This document shows, piece after piece, positions 54,832-63,875 of a stretch of 64,000 nucleotides of DNA; the first letter of the stretch is position 1; every line of letters begins with the position of its first letter. This stretch comes from an uncultured Flavobacterium sp. (GTDB taxonomy: Bacteria > Bacteroidota > Bacteroidia > Flavobacteriales > Flavobacteriaceae). The notes beneath the pieces were generated by a model. That model did not search any database. It saw nothing but the letters and a program-made list of their open reading frames with translations, and was not told where the DNA came from. The stretch is from positions 38,234 through 102,233 of the forward strand of contig NZ_CAMLDD010000019.1 of the NCBI RefSeq assembly GCF_946478785.1, in the 5' to 3' direction. The translations under genes and the position numbers were made by a program.

Positions 54832-55458
54832 ATGGCTAAAATAAAAATGAAAAAAAAGTCAACATCGACAGATATGACTGCCATGTGTGATGTTGCGTTC
54901 CTTTTGCTTACGTTCTTTATTTTGACCGCTACTGCCAAGGTGCCAGAGGCACTTCCTGTTGATACGCCATCATCTACTGTACAAACCAAATTGCCAGATT
55001 CAGATTTGGCTATTATTACAGTAGGAAAAGGTAAAGACGGGAAAAGCAAAGTGTTTTTTGACATTAAAGGAAGAGAGATTCGTAAAAGAACTCTTGAGGG
55101 AATGGGTGCAAAGTTCGGTGTGAATTTTTCAGAAGATGATAAAGCTAAATTTGCCTTAATGGATGACTTTGGTGTTCCTGTTGCAAATTTGAAGCAGATT
55201 ATTGATATGAAAGCTGCCGAGAGGAGCAAAGCAGATCAGCCTGGTATTCCAGTTGATTCTTTGGATAATCAATTAAAAGAATGGCTTTTGATTTCTAGAA
55301 GAGCAGCAATTGATATTGATGATAAAGAATTGCAGATTGCTATAAAAGGAGATGCTAAAGAAGATTATCCACAAATTAAGAAAATTATGGATATCCTGCA
55401 AGATCAAAAAATCAATACCTTTAACTTAGTTACAGGTATGAGAGGAAAAGACTTTTAA
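54832..55458 (+). CDS. ExbD-type biopolymer transport protein (first copy)
   Basis: 208 residues. One membrane helix near the N-terminus (TDMTAMCDVAFLLLTFFILTAT, residues 13-34) with the conserved acidic residue D20 that takes part in proton transfer. The remaining periplasmic domain binds peptidoglycan or TonB in relatives. It has an insertion near 85-125 absent from the second copy. Gaps: 40 nt from exbB and 18 nt to the second exbD. Confidence 0.9.
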   Translation: MAKIKMKKKSTSTDMTAMCDVAFLLLTFFILTATAKVPEALPVDTPSSTVQTKLPDSDLAIITVGKGKDGKSKVFFDIKGREIRKRTLEGMGAKFGVNFSEDDKAKFALMDDFGVPVANLKQIIDMKAAERSKADQPGIPVDSLDNQLKEWLLISRRAAIDIDDKELQIAIKGDAKEDYPQIKKIMDILQDQKINTFNLVTGMRGKDF

Positions 55459-55476
55459 TTAAAAAATATACACTAA

Positions 55477-56025
55477 ATGGCTGAATTAAATACCGGCGAC
55501 GGTGGTGGCGGAAAAGGTGGAAAAGTAAGAAGTAAAAAGCAGAACTCTAAGGTCGATTTAACGGCTATGGTGGATTTGGCTTTCTTATTGATCACATTCT
55601 TTATGTTGACCACTACGTTGTCAAAACCTCAATCAATGAGTTTAGGTTTGCCAGATAAAGATGAAGACCCTTCTAAAAATAAGGACATAAAAGTTGATGA
55701 AAGACGAACTATGACTATTATGATGGGGGAAGGGAATAAGCTTGTCTATTATATGGGATTGTTAGATACTCCTATTGCGGGGCCTAAAGATATTGCATAT
55801 GGTAAAGATGGCATCCGTAGAGAATTATTGGCTCGTAAAAAATCAGTACTTGAATATACTGGAAATAAAAATAAAGGAATTATCGTTATTATCAAGCCAG
55901 GTAAAAAATCTAAGTACAAAAACTTAGTAGACATTTTAGATGAAATGGCTATTACAGGAGTTGAGACTTATGCTATTGTTAATGATTTCTTACCTAAAGA
56001 AACAGAATTGTTAGAGAAAAAATAA
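55477..56025 (+). CDS. ExbD-type biopolymer transport protein (second copy)
   Basis: 182 residues. A Gly/Lys-rich N-terminus (TGDGGGGKGGKVRSKKQNSK) precedes the single membrane helix, with D33 in MVDLAFLLITFFML as the conserved acidic residue. The periplasmic domain differs from the first copy, so the two ExbD proteins likely form a mixed complex with the ExbB pentamer. Paired exbD genes are a common Bacteroidota arrangement. Confidence 0.9.
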   Translation: MAELNTGDGGGGKGGKVRSKKQNSKVDLTAMVDLAFLLITFFMLTTTLSKPQSMSLGLPDKDEDPSKNKDIKVDERRTMTIMMGEGNKLVYYMGLLDTPIAGPKDIAYGKDGIRRELLARKKSVLEYTGNKNKGIIVIIKPGKKSKYKNLVDILDEMAITGVETYAIVNDFLPKETELLEKK

Positions 56026-56066
56026 GACCAAATCTTGTTTTGTCAATGACTTAATAATCAAGAAAT

Positions 56067-56870
56067 ATGAAATTAGATATTATAAAAAATCAGTGGCTTG
56101 ATATCGTATTCGAAGGACGTAATAAGATATATGGTGCATATGAGTTAAGAAAATCTAATACCAAGACTACGGTAAGAGCACTTATCATTGGTTCTGTTAT
56201 TTTTAGCTTAGCTATTGCTGCTCCTCTTATTGCTAGTTTTTTGCCAGATTCTGGTGAAGAAATAGAGGATAACGATATTAAAATCACGACGGTAAAATTA
56301 CCTCCAAAGCCAAAAGAGCCTGTGAAACCAAATTTACCGCCACCACCACCACCGCCACCAAAAGTAGATCAGGTTAAGTTTGTGAAACCTGTAGTGGCTA
56401 AAACCGAAGAGATTACGGAAGAGCCGCCAAAAATTGTAGAGCTTAAGGAAAAGAAAATTGGCTCTGAAACTATTAAAGGAGATCCGGATGCAGTATTAAC
56501 TGTTGATGAACCTGTAGGGAAAGGCCCGGTTGCTGAAATAGTACAAGAAGACAACAATGTGTACAACACAGCTGGTATCGAAGTAAAACCAGATTTCCCT
56601 GGAGGGATGGAAAAATTCTACAAGTTTGTAGGAAACAATTATAGAACTCCTGAAGAAGAAGGTTTAAAAGGTAAAGTATATGTAACGTTTGTAGTTGAAA
56701 AAGACGGTTCATTAACAGATATTAAAGTTTTGAGAGATATCGGTTATGGAACTGGAGCTGAAGCTGTAAGGGTATTAAAAAAATGCCCAAAGTGGACTCC
56801 GGGTGAGCAAAATGGTAAAAAAGTAAGAGTACTTTACTCACTGCCTATTACAATCCAATCTGCAGAATAA
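56067..56870 (+). CDS. tonB: TonB energy-transducing protein
   Basis: 267 residues. Short cytoplasmic N-terminus (IVFEGRNKIYGAYELRKSN, a Bacteroidota TonB signature), membrane helix about 36-57, a proline-rich spacer (LPPKPKEPVKPNLPPPPPPPPK), and a C-terminal TonB domain about 175-267 (FPGGMEKFYKFVGNNYRTPEEEGLKGKVYVTFVVEKDGSL, then AVRVLKKCPKWTPG). It contacts TonB boxes of outer-membrane receptors. Its stop overlaps the next start in TAATG. Confidence 0.94.
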   Translation: MKLDIIKNQWLDIVFEGRNKIYGAYELRKSNTKTTVRALIIGSVIFSLAIAAPLIASFLPDSGEEIEDNDIKITTVKLPPKPKEPVKPNLPPPPPPPPKVDQVKFVKPVVAKTEEITEEPPKIVELKEKKIGSETIKGDPDAVLTVDEPVGKGPVAEIVQEDNNVYNTAGIEVKPDFPGGMEKFYKFVGNNYRTPEEEGLKGKVYVTFVVEKDGSLTDIKVLRDIGYGTGAEAVRVLKKCPKWTPGEQNGKKVRVLYSLPITIQSAE

Positions 56871-57097
56871 TGTTAAAGCATTTACTTGATAATATTAAGA
56901 AGAAATCGCTCAAAGAGCGATTTCTTCTTGTTTTAGGAATATTGTTTTTTTTGATTTATCTTGTACTTGGTTTAATGATTATGTTTTGGAAAAAGCTCCC
57001 ATTAGACATGGAACCAGTATATAGATATGCATTTGGCATATTGTTGATAGTGTATTCTGCAATACGATTTTTAAGATTAATTAATTCTAATACATAA
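56870..57097 (+). CDS. Small two-helix membrane protein in the TonB operon
   Basis: 75 residues. Basic N-terminus (LLDNIKKKSLKERF), helix about 18-38, short periplasmic loop, helix about 50-68. It overlaps tonB by 1 nt and ends 7 nt before the PstS-like gene, so it is a fixed part of the operon. Possibly an accessory subunit; no family recognised. Confidence 0.75.
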   Translation: MLKHLLDNIKKKSLKERFLLVLGILFFLIYLVLGLMIMFWKKLPLDMEPVYRYAFGILLIVYSAIRFLRLINSNT

Positions 57098-57104
57098 CAA
57101 AAAC

Positions 57105-58028
57105 ATGTTAAAATATGTTAAAATTTTGGGTTTGATTATTTTTATTTTTTTGTTTGCTATGTGTAACCAAAAAAGTAAAAATGGTTTAAATCAGGACACG
57201 ATTTTAAAAGGCTCTGTTACGATTACTGTTGATGAAACTGTCAAACCAATTGTAGATGATCAGATTGCTGTTTTTGAGGGGACTTACTATGATGCTAAAA
57301 TTTCGGTTAAAGCTAAATCTGAGGCAGAGTTAATTAATGATTTGTTGAATCAAAAAACTAAAGTTGTAATTACAGCAAGAGATTTAACTCAGGAAGAAAA
57401 AAACAAATTTGTAAAGTTTAAAATTAATCCAAGAGTTACTCCATTCGCAACAGATGCTATTGCATTTATTTCCAACAAGAGCAATAACGATACTTTGATT
57501 GCGTTAAAAACAGTAATTGATTTTATGAAAGGGATCCAAAATCCAAAAATTAAAGGATTAGTATTTGATAATCCAAATTCAAGTACTGTACGTTTCATGA
57601 AAAATTTAGCCAATATTAAGGCTATTCCTGATGAAGGTGTTTTTTCATTTAAAACAAATGAAGAGGTAATTAAGTTTGTGTCTGAAAATGATGGTATGAT
57701 TGGAGTAGTTGGTGTTAATTGGTTGTCTCAGCCTTCTCCTGATATGCAGCAAATAATCAGTAAAATAAATGTATTGAGTGTTAAAGCATTAAAAGGCAAT
57801 GGATATTATAGTCCGACACAAAATGACATAGCAGAGCAAAAATATCCTTTGGCACGCGAATTGTATATCATTAATTGTCAGGGATATTCAGGTTTAGGGA
57901 TGGGTTTTGCTTCATTTATTGCCGGCGACATTGGACAACGTGTAGTTTTAAAATCTGGGTTAATGCCAATTCGTACACCTGGCAGAAAATTACAAATTAG
58001 AAATGAAATTATAAATGATAAAGAATAA
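57105..58028 (+). CDS. PstS-like substrate-binding lipoprotein
   Basis: 307 residues. Signal peptide with lipobox FLFAMC (Cys20). The mature protein resembles phosphate ABC-transporter binding proteins (GSVTITVDETVKPIVDDQIAVFEGTYYDAKISVKAKSEAELINDLL, FATDAIAFISN, IVGVNWLSQPS-type segments, GFASFIAGDIGQRVVLKSGLMP). No pstC, pstA or pstB is nearby. Its position in the TonB operon suggests a role in TonB function or sensing rather than ABC transport. The ligand is unknown. Confidence 0.82.
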   Translation: MLKYVKILGLIIFIFLFAMCNQKSKNGLNQDTILKGSVTITVDETVKPIVDDQIAVFEGTYYDAKISVKAKSEAELINDLLNQKTKVVITARDLTQEEKNKFVKFKINPRVTPFATDAIAFISNKSNNDTLIALKTVIDFMKGIQNPKIKGLVFDNPNSSTVRFMKNLANIKAIPDEGVFSFKTNEEVIKFVSENDGMIGVVGVNWLSQPSPDMQQIISKINVLSVKALKGNGYYSPTQNDIAEQKYPLARELYIINCQGYSGLGMGFASFIAGDIGQRVVLKSGLMPIRTPGRKLQIRNEIINDKE

Positions 58029-58044
58029 ATTAATTATATTAAAG

Positions 58045-59712
58045 ATGAATAAATTTAAAATTTTTAGTCTTGCCTTAGTTGCTTCTGCTTCTGTTGCAAA
58101 AGCGCAAGACATCAAAGAAGTTAAAAAAGCAATTGATGCAGAACAATTTCAAAAGGCAAAGTCTTTGCTGAAATCAATTATCAAAGCAGAACCTTCAAAT
58201 GGAGAAGCAAATTTTGTTTTAGGAAATATATATTTGAATGAAAGTGTTGTTGATTCTGCTAAAATTTATTACTTAAATGGATTAGAAGCTTCCGATAACA
58301 AGAACTTAAATTATATTGGATTAGGACAAATAGATCTTAATGAAAAAAATACTGCGGCTGCCCAGGCTAATTTCGGCTTGGCGACAAAAGACATGAGACG
58401 TAAAGATGTAGAAGAATTTATATACATTGGTAAAGCATATATAAATTCTGAAAATCCTGATTATAATAATGCCATAGCTATTTTGAAACGTGCCTTGGCA
58501 ATTGAGCCACAAAATGCAACTGCGCTTTTAACGATTGGAGATGCATATTATGGAGCAAATAATCAAAACGATGCTTATAAAGCATATCGTGATGCATTTA
58601 CAGCTGATCCAACACTATTAAGAGCAAAAATGCAATTGGGCGTTTTGTTGAAAGGTGCGAAATCATATGATGAAGCAATTAAATCTTTTAATGAAGTTAT
58701 TGCTTTGAACGCAAGTTATGGTCCTGTTTACAGAGAATTGGCTGAAACTTATTACAAATGGGCCAGAAATAAGCCTTCTACTGCTAAAGTTAACTTGCAA
58801 AATGCAATTACGAATTATGAGAAATATTTAAGTCTTACAGATTATTCTTTAAACTCTAAAATGCGTCATGCGGATTTCTTAATCTTAGTTAAAGATTATA
58901 AAAAACTTGAAGAAGTTGCAAACAAAATGATTGCTGAGGATAAAGTTAATCCTAGAATTTTCAGATACTTAGGATATGCGGCTTATGAAAACGGAAATGT
59001 TGATGTGGCCATAAAATCTATTGAGGATTTCATTAAAGTGCCTTCAAACAAAGTAATTGGCAGAGATTACCTGTATTTAGGTCTTGCTAAAATTAAAAAA
59101 GGAACTAATGCGGAAGGTGTAGTAGATCAGGCTGCATTTAATGCTGGCCTTGCTGATATAAAAAAGGCTATTGAGTTAGAACCTTTAGTAGTGGAAGAAC
59201 TTGCTGATTTTGGAAAAGAGTTGTTCGGTAAAAAACAATATTTACAAGCTGCCTCTATTTTTGAACTTGGAGCAGCTAATGCAGAATCTAAAAATTATCT
59301 AGATGATGCTGTATATTATGGAATTTCTGTTTATTTTGGTAATGCAGGTAAAACAGCTGAAACTCGTGATACTGCTGCGTTACAGAATGCTGATGCAACT
59401 TTTGATAAGATTTTAGTAGCTTCTCCAACTTACGATGAAGCTTATATTTATAAAGCAAGAATCAACAGTTTGTTAGATAAAGATGATTTGATTATTAAGA
59501 ACTACACGGAGTACGTTAATAAAATTACAGCGAAGGGTGCTGAGGAAATGGCTAAACAAGCTACTGTGAAAAAAATAGTTGAATCTTATAATGCAATTGG
59601 TGCTGCTTATGCAAATACCGATAAAGCAAAAGCAGTCGAATATTTCAATAAAACTTTAGTTTTGGATCCAACAAATAATTATGCTAAAGAATCTGTAAAA
59701 GCGTTAAAATAA
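58045..59712 (+). CDS. TPR-repeat protein closing the TonB operon
   Basis: 555 residues from the ATG at 58045. An in-frame ATG at 58015 overlaps the previous gene and would bury the signal peptide MNKFKIFSLALVASASVAKAQ, so the later start is preferred. About ten tetratricopeptide-like repeats follow (for example ALAIEPQNATALLTIGDAYYGANNQNDAYKAY at about 141-172). Probably a periplasmic scaffold. It begins 16 nt after the PstS-like gene and is followed by a terminator. Confidence 0.88.
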   Translation: MNKFKIFSLALVASASVAKAQDIKEVKKAIDAEQFQKAKSLLKSIIKAEPSNGEANFVLGNIYLNESVVDSAKIYYLNGLEASDNKNLNYIGLGQIDLNEKNTAAAQANFGLATKDMRRKDVEEFIYIGKAYINSENPDYNNAIAILKRALAIEPQNATALLTIGDAYYGANNQNDAYKAYRDAFTADPTLLRAKMQLGVLLKGAKSYDEAIKSFNEVIALNASYGPVYRELAETYYKWARNKPSTAKVNLQNAITNYEKYLSLTDYSLNSKMRHADFLILVKDYKKLEEVANKMIAEDKVNPRIFRYLGYAAYENGNVDVAIKSIEDFIKVPSNKVIGRDYLYLGLAKIKKGTNAEGVVDQAAFNAGLADIKKAIELEPLVVEELADFGKELFGKKQYLQAASIFELGAANAESKNYLDDAVYYGISVYFGNAGKTAETRDTAALQNADATFDKILVASPTYDEAYIYKARINSLLDKDDLIIKNYTEYVNKITAKGAEEMAKQATVKKIVESYNAIGAAYANTDKAKAVEYFNKTLVLDPTNNYAKESVKALK

Positions 59713-59734
59713 TTAAGATTACAAATTAAATATA

Positions 59735-59770
59735 AAAACCGACAGTTCGTCAATGAATTGTCGGTTTTTT
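59735..59770 (+). terminator. Intrinsic terminator of the TonB operon
   Basis: AAAAACCGACAGTTC pairs with GAATTGTCGGTTTTT (one G-T pair), followed by T8. Confidence 0.85.
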
Positions 59771-59798
59771 TTGTTCCATATTTAATTGACTATCTTTG
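59770..59798 (+). promoter_or_regulatory. queE promoter
   Basis: TTTG at 59770-59773, 17 nt, TATCTTTG at 59791-59798. Both elements fit the Bacteroidota consensus. The -33 lies in the T tract of the preceding terminator. Confidence 0.65.
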
Positions 59799-59815
59799 CA
59801 CTTTAAAATAAAATA

Positions 59816-60448
59816 ATGCTATCAAAAGAAATACAATTAGAGGTAAATAAGGGAGCAATGCTGCCTTTAATGGAGGAGTTTTATACCATTCAGGGAGAAG
59901 GTTTCCATACTGGAACGGCTGCCTATTTTATACGAATCGGAGGCTGTGATGTTGGCTGTCACTGGTGTGATGTGAAGGAAAGTTGGAACGCAGAATTGCA
60001 TCCCCCAACAAGTGTAGATTTAATTGTAAAAAATGCTTCCACTTACGCTGATACTGTAGTTATAACAGGTGGTGAGCCGTTGACTTGGGACATGACTTTG
60101 CTGACTCAGGAGTTAAAAGACAGAAATTTAAAAGTTCATATTGAAACATCTGGGGCTTACGCACTATCTGGAACTTGGGATTGGATTTGTCTTTCTCCTA
60201 AAAAGAATAAATTACCCACTCAAACGGTCTATGATAATGCTGATGAGTTAAAAGTAATTATTCATAACAAGCACGATTTTATCTTTGCCGAAGAACAAGC
60301 TGAACTGGTAAATAATGAGGCCATTTTGTTTCTTCAGCCTGAGTGGAGCAAGAAAGAAGAAATGACTCCGTTGATTGTTGATTATGTAATGAACAACCCT
60401 AAATGGAGAGTTTCGCTTCAAACGCATAAGTATTTAAATATTCCCTAA
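59816..60448 (+). CDS. queE: 7-carboxy-7-deazaguanine synthase
   Basis: 210 residues, a compact radical-SAM enzyme making the 7-deazaguanine core for queuosine. The cluster motif is C44, C48 and C51 in GGCDVGCHWCDVKESW. EEFYTIQGEGFHTGTAAYFIR is the family N-terminus, and VVITGGEPLTWDM is the SAM-binding GGE motif. Single-gene unit with promoter and terminator. queA at 23258 acts later in the same pathway. Confidence 0.95.
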   Translation: MLSKEIQLEVNKGAMLPLMEEFYTIQGEGFHTGTAAYFIRIGGCDVGCHWCDVKESWNAELHPPTSVDLIVKNASTYADTVVITGGEPLTWDMTLLTQELKDRNLKVHIETSGAYALSGTWDWICLSPKKNKLPTQTVYDNADELKVIIHNKHDFIFAEEQAELVNNEAILFLQPEWSKKEEMTPLIVDYVMNNPKWRVSLQTHKYLNIP

Positions 60449-60450
60449 TT

Positions 60451-60480
60451 AAAAAACTCTTCGGCAGAAGAGTTTTTTGT
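60451..60480. terminator. Intrinsic terminator of queE
   Basis: AAAAAACTCTTC pairs perfectly with GAAGAGTTTTTT around a GGCA loop, 3 nt after the queE stop. Confidence 0.9.
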
Positions 60481-60521
60481 TTAATAATAAGAATATACAA
60501 TGTGTAAAAAAGAAACACTTT

Positions 60522-61067
60522 TTATTGCCAGTTCTTATATGTTTGTAAATTGGTAATATGTGCCAAATGATGATTTCCATGCCAGGCATAAGTTCCAATA
60601 ATTTGTTTGATTCTATATTCGGAGTTGTTTTCAGGATGGATAAAAGCTTTTTCTAAATCATCCGGGGATAAGTTTCTCATTATAAAAGCTAATCTAGTGT
60701 GCAATCCTTCCAGTAAATTCAGACTAGGAGATATTGGCATTTTTAAATTATCAGAAAGTTCAGACCACAATACTTCATCGTATGCTTTTATCACAGGATT
60801 GTTTTCTGTCAAAGCCCATTTTATTCTAATGAAACAATTCATATGACTTTCCGCACAGTGATGAATTACTTGGCGAACCGTCCATCCATTTGGTCGATAA
60901 GGCGTGTCTAATTGTTGATCTGTCAAATGAGTAATTGCTTTTTTTAATCTTTCGGGAAACGATTCAATTTCTTGAATTTTATTCGAAATGTATTCAGGAG
61001 AATATTCAGTTGGTGTAATAAATTTTCCAATCGGGTATTTTAATTTTTCTAAATCTAATTTTTCCAT
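60522..61067 (-). CDS. DinB-superfamily protein (YfiT-like metal hydrolase)
   Basis: 181 residues, four-helix bundle. The N-terminus (LEKLKYPIGKFITPTEYSPEYISNKIQEIESFPERL) and the motif YRPNGWTVRQVIHHCAESHMN match the YfiT/BstA branch. Metal ligands are probably a His in VIHHCAESH (about 67-75) and two in WHGNHHLAHI (about 163-171). Relatives include thiol transferases and hydrolases; the reaction is unknown. It follows the methyltransferase gene by 15 nt on the same strand. Confidence 0.87.
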   Translation of the reverse strand: MEKLDLEKLKYPIGKFITPTEYSPEYISNKIQEIESFPERLKKAITHLTDQQLDTPYRPNGWTVRQVIHHCAESHMNCFIRIKWALTENNPVIKAYDEVLWSELSDNLKMPISPSLNLLEGLHTRLAFIMRNLSPDDLEKAFIHPENNSEYRIKQIIGTYAWHGNHHLAHITNLQTYKNWQ

Positions 61068-61082
61068 GAATTTAAGTATGTT

Positions 61083-61790
61083 TTAAATTGAAAGTTTGGC
61101 CAGATAATCATAATGTTCGCCTTCTAAAACAAGTTCACATTTTAAACCATTTGCATTAGCGGCATTTTGAAGCGTGTTATAATCCAAATATAACCAATTA
61201 AAAGGGTCTTCTTTTTCTCCTTTGTATGAAATATTGAAGACCAATTCTCCATAATAATTATTATTTGATGGAATCCATTTTCCACCATCTTCATCTTCGT
61301 CAAACATATAAATAATATCTGAACTGTCTAATAGAATTTGTCCGCTTGGATTTAATAGTGATTTTAGTTTAGATAAGTATTTATTGCAGTCATCTAACTT
61401 TCCAAAAATACCAACGCCATTCATTAATAATATAATGGTGTCAAATTTTTCTCCTTCAAAATCTAATATGTTTTGAACTTTCGCATTTTTAATACCCCGA
61501 AGTTTACATGTTTCTATTGCTTTTTCAGAGATATCTATAGATATGACTTCTAAATTTCGATCATTTTGTAGTGATAAACTATGGCTTCCTGCTCCGCAAC
61601 CTACATCCAAAGTTTTTCCAAAGGCCAATTGTAATGCTTTTTGTTCGAGTTTAGGCATTTCATCATAAGAGCGAAATAAATAATCAACACTCATTTCGTC
61701 TTCTTCAGAAATGGTAGTTTCGGTAATAATGTCTTCAGGCGAATTATTAGTCTGAAAATCAAACATCGCTTTTCCAAAAAGATCTTTCAT
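61083..61790 (-). CDS. Class I SAM-dependent methyltransferase
   Basis: 235 residues. Motif I is TLDVGCGAGSHSL at about 55-67; EVISIDISEKAIETCKLRG is motif II; FDTIILLMNGVGIFG is motif IV. The substrate is unknown. Start at 61790 gives an N-terminal extension of about 50 residues before the Rossmann core. Coupled to the DinB-like gene downstream. Confidence 0.88.
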   Translation of the reverse strand: MKDLFGKAMFDFQTNNSPEDIITETTISEEDEMSVDYLFRSYDEMPKLEQKALQLAFGKTLDVGCGAGSHSLSLQNDRNLEVISIDISEKAIETCKLRGIKNAKVQNILDFEGEKFDTIILLMNGVGIFGKLDDCNKYLSKLKSLLNPSGQILLDSSDIIYMFDEDEDGGKWIPSNNNYYGELVFNISYKGEKEDPFNWLYLDYNTLQNAANANGLKCELVLEGEHYDYLAKLSI

Positions 61791-61833
61791 TGTAATTTAA
61801 TTCAAAGTTTAAGGTTTCAAGTTTAAAGTTGTT

Positions 61834-61841
61834 TAATTTTG
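61834..61841 (+). promoter_or_regulatory. Candidate -7 box for the cysteine-cluster gene
   Basis: TAATTTTG, a full match to TAnnTTTG, 23 nt before the TTG start at 61865. Upstream lies a TTTCAAGTTTAAAG-type simple repeat; no clear -33. Confidence 0.45.
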
Positions 61842-61864
61842 CAGATTAACTTTAAAGATTAAGC

Positions 61865-62359
61865 TTGAAACAGATTTTAAATAACTTAAATAAGTTAGCC
61901 AAAGATAAGCATATCGAAAACAAAAAGTATTTTGATAAGCTGAAAAAGAAACAACCGAAGAATTTGGATTATATTATGCAGGATTTGCATAATACCGAAT
62001 TTAAAAAGACGGATTGTCTACAATGTGCCAATTGTTGTAAAACGACCGGGCCTTTGTTTACTTTGGCGGACATTGAAAGGATTTCAAAATCTTTCAGGCA
62101 AAAACCACAACAATTCATTGATCAATATCTTCGAATAGACGAAGACAAAGATTATGTTTTAAAAAGTGTTCCCTGTACTTTTCTTGATAATGAAAATTAT
62201 TGTATGATTTATGATGTTCGTCCAAAAGCATGCAGAGAATTTCCACATACAGATCGGAAAAAGTTCCATCAGATTTCAGATCTTACATTAAAAAACGTTG
62301 CTATTTGTCCGGCGGCCTTTAATATTGTCGAAGAGATGAAAAAGAAATTGCCTTTATAA
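61865..62359 (+). CDS. YkgJ-family cysteine-cluster protein
   Basis: 164 residues, with TTG as the apparent start; the first ATG in frame is about 110 nt later and would cut into the conserved part. Eight cysteines: C51, C54, C57, C58 (CLQCANCC), C104 (VPCTFL), C113, C123 (KACREFPHTD) and C148. The arrangement is that of YkgJ/Fli-type zinc or iron-sulfur proteins of unknown function. Related in style to the DUF3109 protein at 14460. Confidence 0.85.
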   Translation: MKQILNNLNKLAKDKHIENKKYFDKLKKKQPKNLDYIMQDLHNTEFKKTDCLQCANCCKTTGPLFTLADIERISKSFRQKPQQFIDQYLRIDEDKDYVLKSVPCTFLDNENYCMIYDVRPKACREFPHTDRKKFHQISDLTLKNVAICPAAFNIVEEMKKKLPL

Positions 62360-62466
62360 GAAACTTAAATAATTGGTAATTGTTTTTAGTAGTAATATGT
62401 TTTTGCTTTTTAAAATGTATTTTTGACTAAATAAATATCATACATAAATCAATAATAAGACGTAAA

Positions 62467-63702
62467 TTGAATTTAGAATATTTTATAGCTAAAAGGCTTA
62501 TTACTGCTAAAGATTATAAAAGCAGTATTTCGGCACCCATTATTAAAATTGCCATTTCGGCTATAGCTATTGGTATTATTATGATGTTGGTTTCAGTTGC
62601 AACGGGAATCGGGTTACAGCAAAAAATCCGAGACAAAGTTTCAGCTTTTAATGGACAGATTATTATTTCAAATTATGACAACAATAATTCTGAAGTAACA
62701 TTGATTCCAATTTCTAAAAACCAGGATTTTTATCCTAATTTCAAATCCGTTCCAGAGGTAAGGCATATTCAGGCAATCGCCAGTAAAGCCGGAATTATAA
62801 GAACAGAAAATGCTTTCGAAGGAATTATTTTCAAAGGTGTTGGTGCAGATTATGATTGGAATAATATAAAGGAATATTTAGTAGAGGGAAAATTGCCTGA
62901 TTTCTCCAAAAGCTTAAATAAAGATGTAATAATTTCAAAATTTCTTGCGGATCGCCTAAATTTAAAAAAGGGTGATCAGTTCAATACATTCTTTATTAAA
63001 GAAGAACAAGGCAAGTTGCCAAATAGTCGCCGATTTAAAATTGTAGGTATTTTTAATTCAGGTTTCCAGAATTTTGATGCCACTTATATAATAGGAGATA
63101 TTCGCCATATTCAAAAGATAAATAAATGGACTTTAGATCAGGTTGGGGCTTTTGAAGTTTTTGTAAAAGACTTTAATGATATTAAAAAAGCTGGCGATCA
63201 AATTTACGATCAAACTTCATCAAATCTTGACACGAAAACAATAATTGAAAAATACAGTTACATTTTTGACTGGTTGCAACTTTTTGATTTCAATATAATA
63301 ATAATATTAGGTGTAATGGTATTAGTGGCGACAATTAATATGGTAGTTGCTTTGTTGGTTCTTATTCTTGAACGCACCCAAATGATTGGTATATTAAAAG
63401 CATTAGGAGCTAGTAACTGGAATGTACGTAAAATATTTTTGTACAATGCCTTTTATCTAATAATAAGAGGACTATTTTGGGGTAACTTAATAGGTATTTC
63501 AATATTATTAATTCAACAGCAATTTGGAGTAGTTCAATTAAATCCCGAAAACTACTATGTCAACCAGGCGCCAGTATATATAAATTGGGTTTATGTAGTC
63601 TTGTTGAATTTAATGACCATTATAATTTGTTTAGTAGTATTATTAATTCCGTCCTATATTATAACAAAAATTTCTCCAGTTAAAGCTATTCGTTTTGATT
63701 GA
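62467..63702 (+). CDS. ABC transporter permease, FtsX/LolC-like
   Basis: 411 residues from a TTG start (LEYFIAKRLITAKDYKSSISAPIIKIAISAIAIGI). N-terminal membrane helix about 27-50, a large periplasmic domain (about 55-265) of MacB/LolC type, then three helices (about 272-300, 325-350 and 375-400) with the FtsX-domain motif LERTQMIGILKALGASNWNVRKIFLYNAFYL. It resembles lipoprotein-release permeases. No ATPase gene is adjacent within the window, so the partner is encoded elsewhere. Confidence 0.88.
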   Translation: MNLEYFIAKRLITAKDYKSSISAPIIKIAISAIAIGIIMMLVSVATGIGLQQKIRDKVSAFNGQIIISNYDNNNSEVTLIPISKNQDFYPNFKSVPEVRHIQAIASKAGIIRTENAFEGIIFKGVGADYDWNNIKEYLVEGKLPDFSKSLNKDVIISKFLADRLNLKKGDQFNTFFIKEEQGKLPNSRRFKIVGIFNSGFQNFDATYIIGDIRHIQKINKWTLDQVGAFEVFVKDFNDIKKAGDQIYDQTSSNLDTKTIIEKYSYIFDWLQLFDFNIIIILGVMVLVATINMVVALLVLILERTQMIGILKALGASNWNVRKIFLYNAFYLIIRGLFWGNLIGISILLIQQQFGVVQLNPENYYVNQAPVYINWVYVVLLNLMTIIICLVVLLIPSYIITKISPVKAIRFD

Positions 63703-63731
63703 TCTTTAATATTAATATTTCACTCCTTAAT

Positions 63732-63763
63732 AACCCGACAGTTTTTTAAAAACTTGTCGGGTT
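63732..63763 (+). terminator. Intrinsic terminator of the permease gene
   Basis: AACCCGACA and TGTCGGGTT bracket an inner GTTTTT/AAAAAC stem, followed by a T-rich tract. It shares the AACCCGACAG base with the terminator at 20989. Confidence 0.8.
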
Positions 63764-63875
63764 TGTTTTATAAGGAGGAGAATTATATTATTACATATAA
63801 TGAGTTTTTGTCAGCAAAGAAATCTAATATGTTGGAATTGGAATTTATTATTGAGATTTGGCATTAGAGTTTTCA

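Noticed and set aside
54804..55229. 141-codon minus-strand open frame
   Set aside because: Antisense to the first exbD gene within a compact operon.
58015..58044. Earlier ATG for the TPR protein, overlapping the PstS-like gene
   Set aside because: It would place ten residues before a clear signal peptide that begins at the ATG at 58045.
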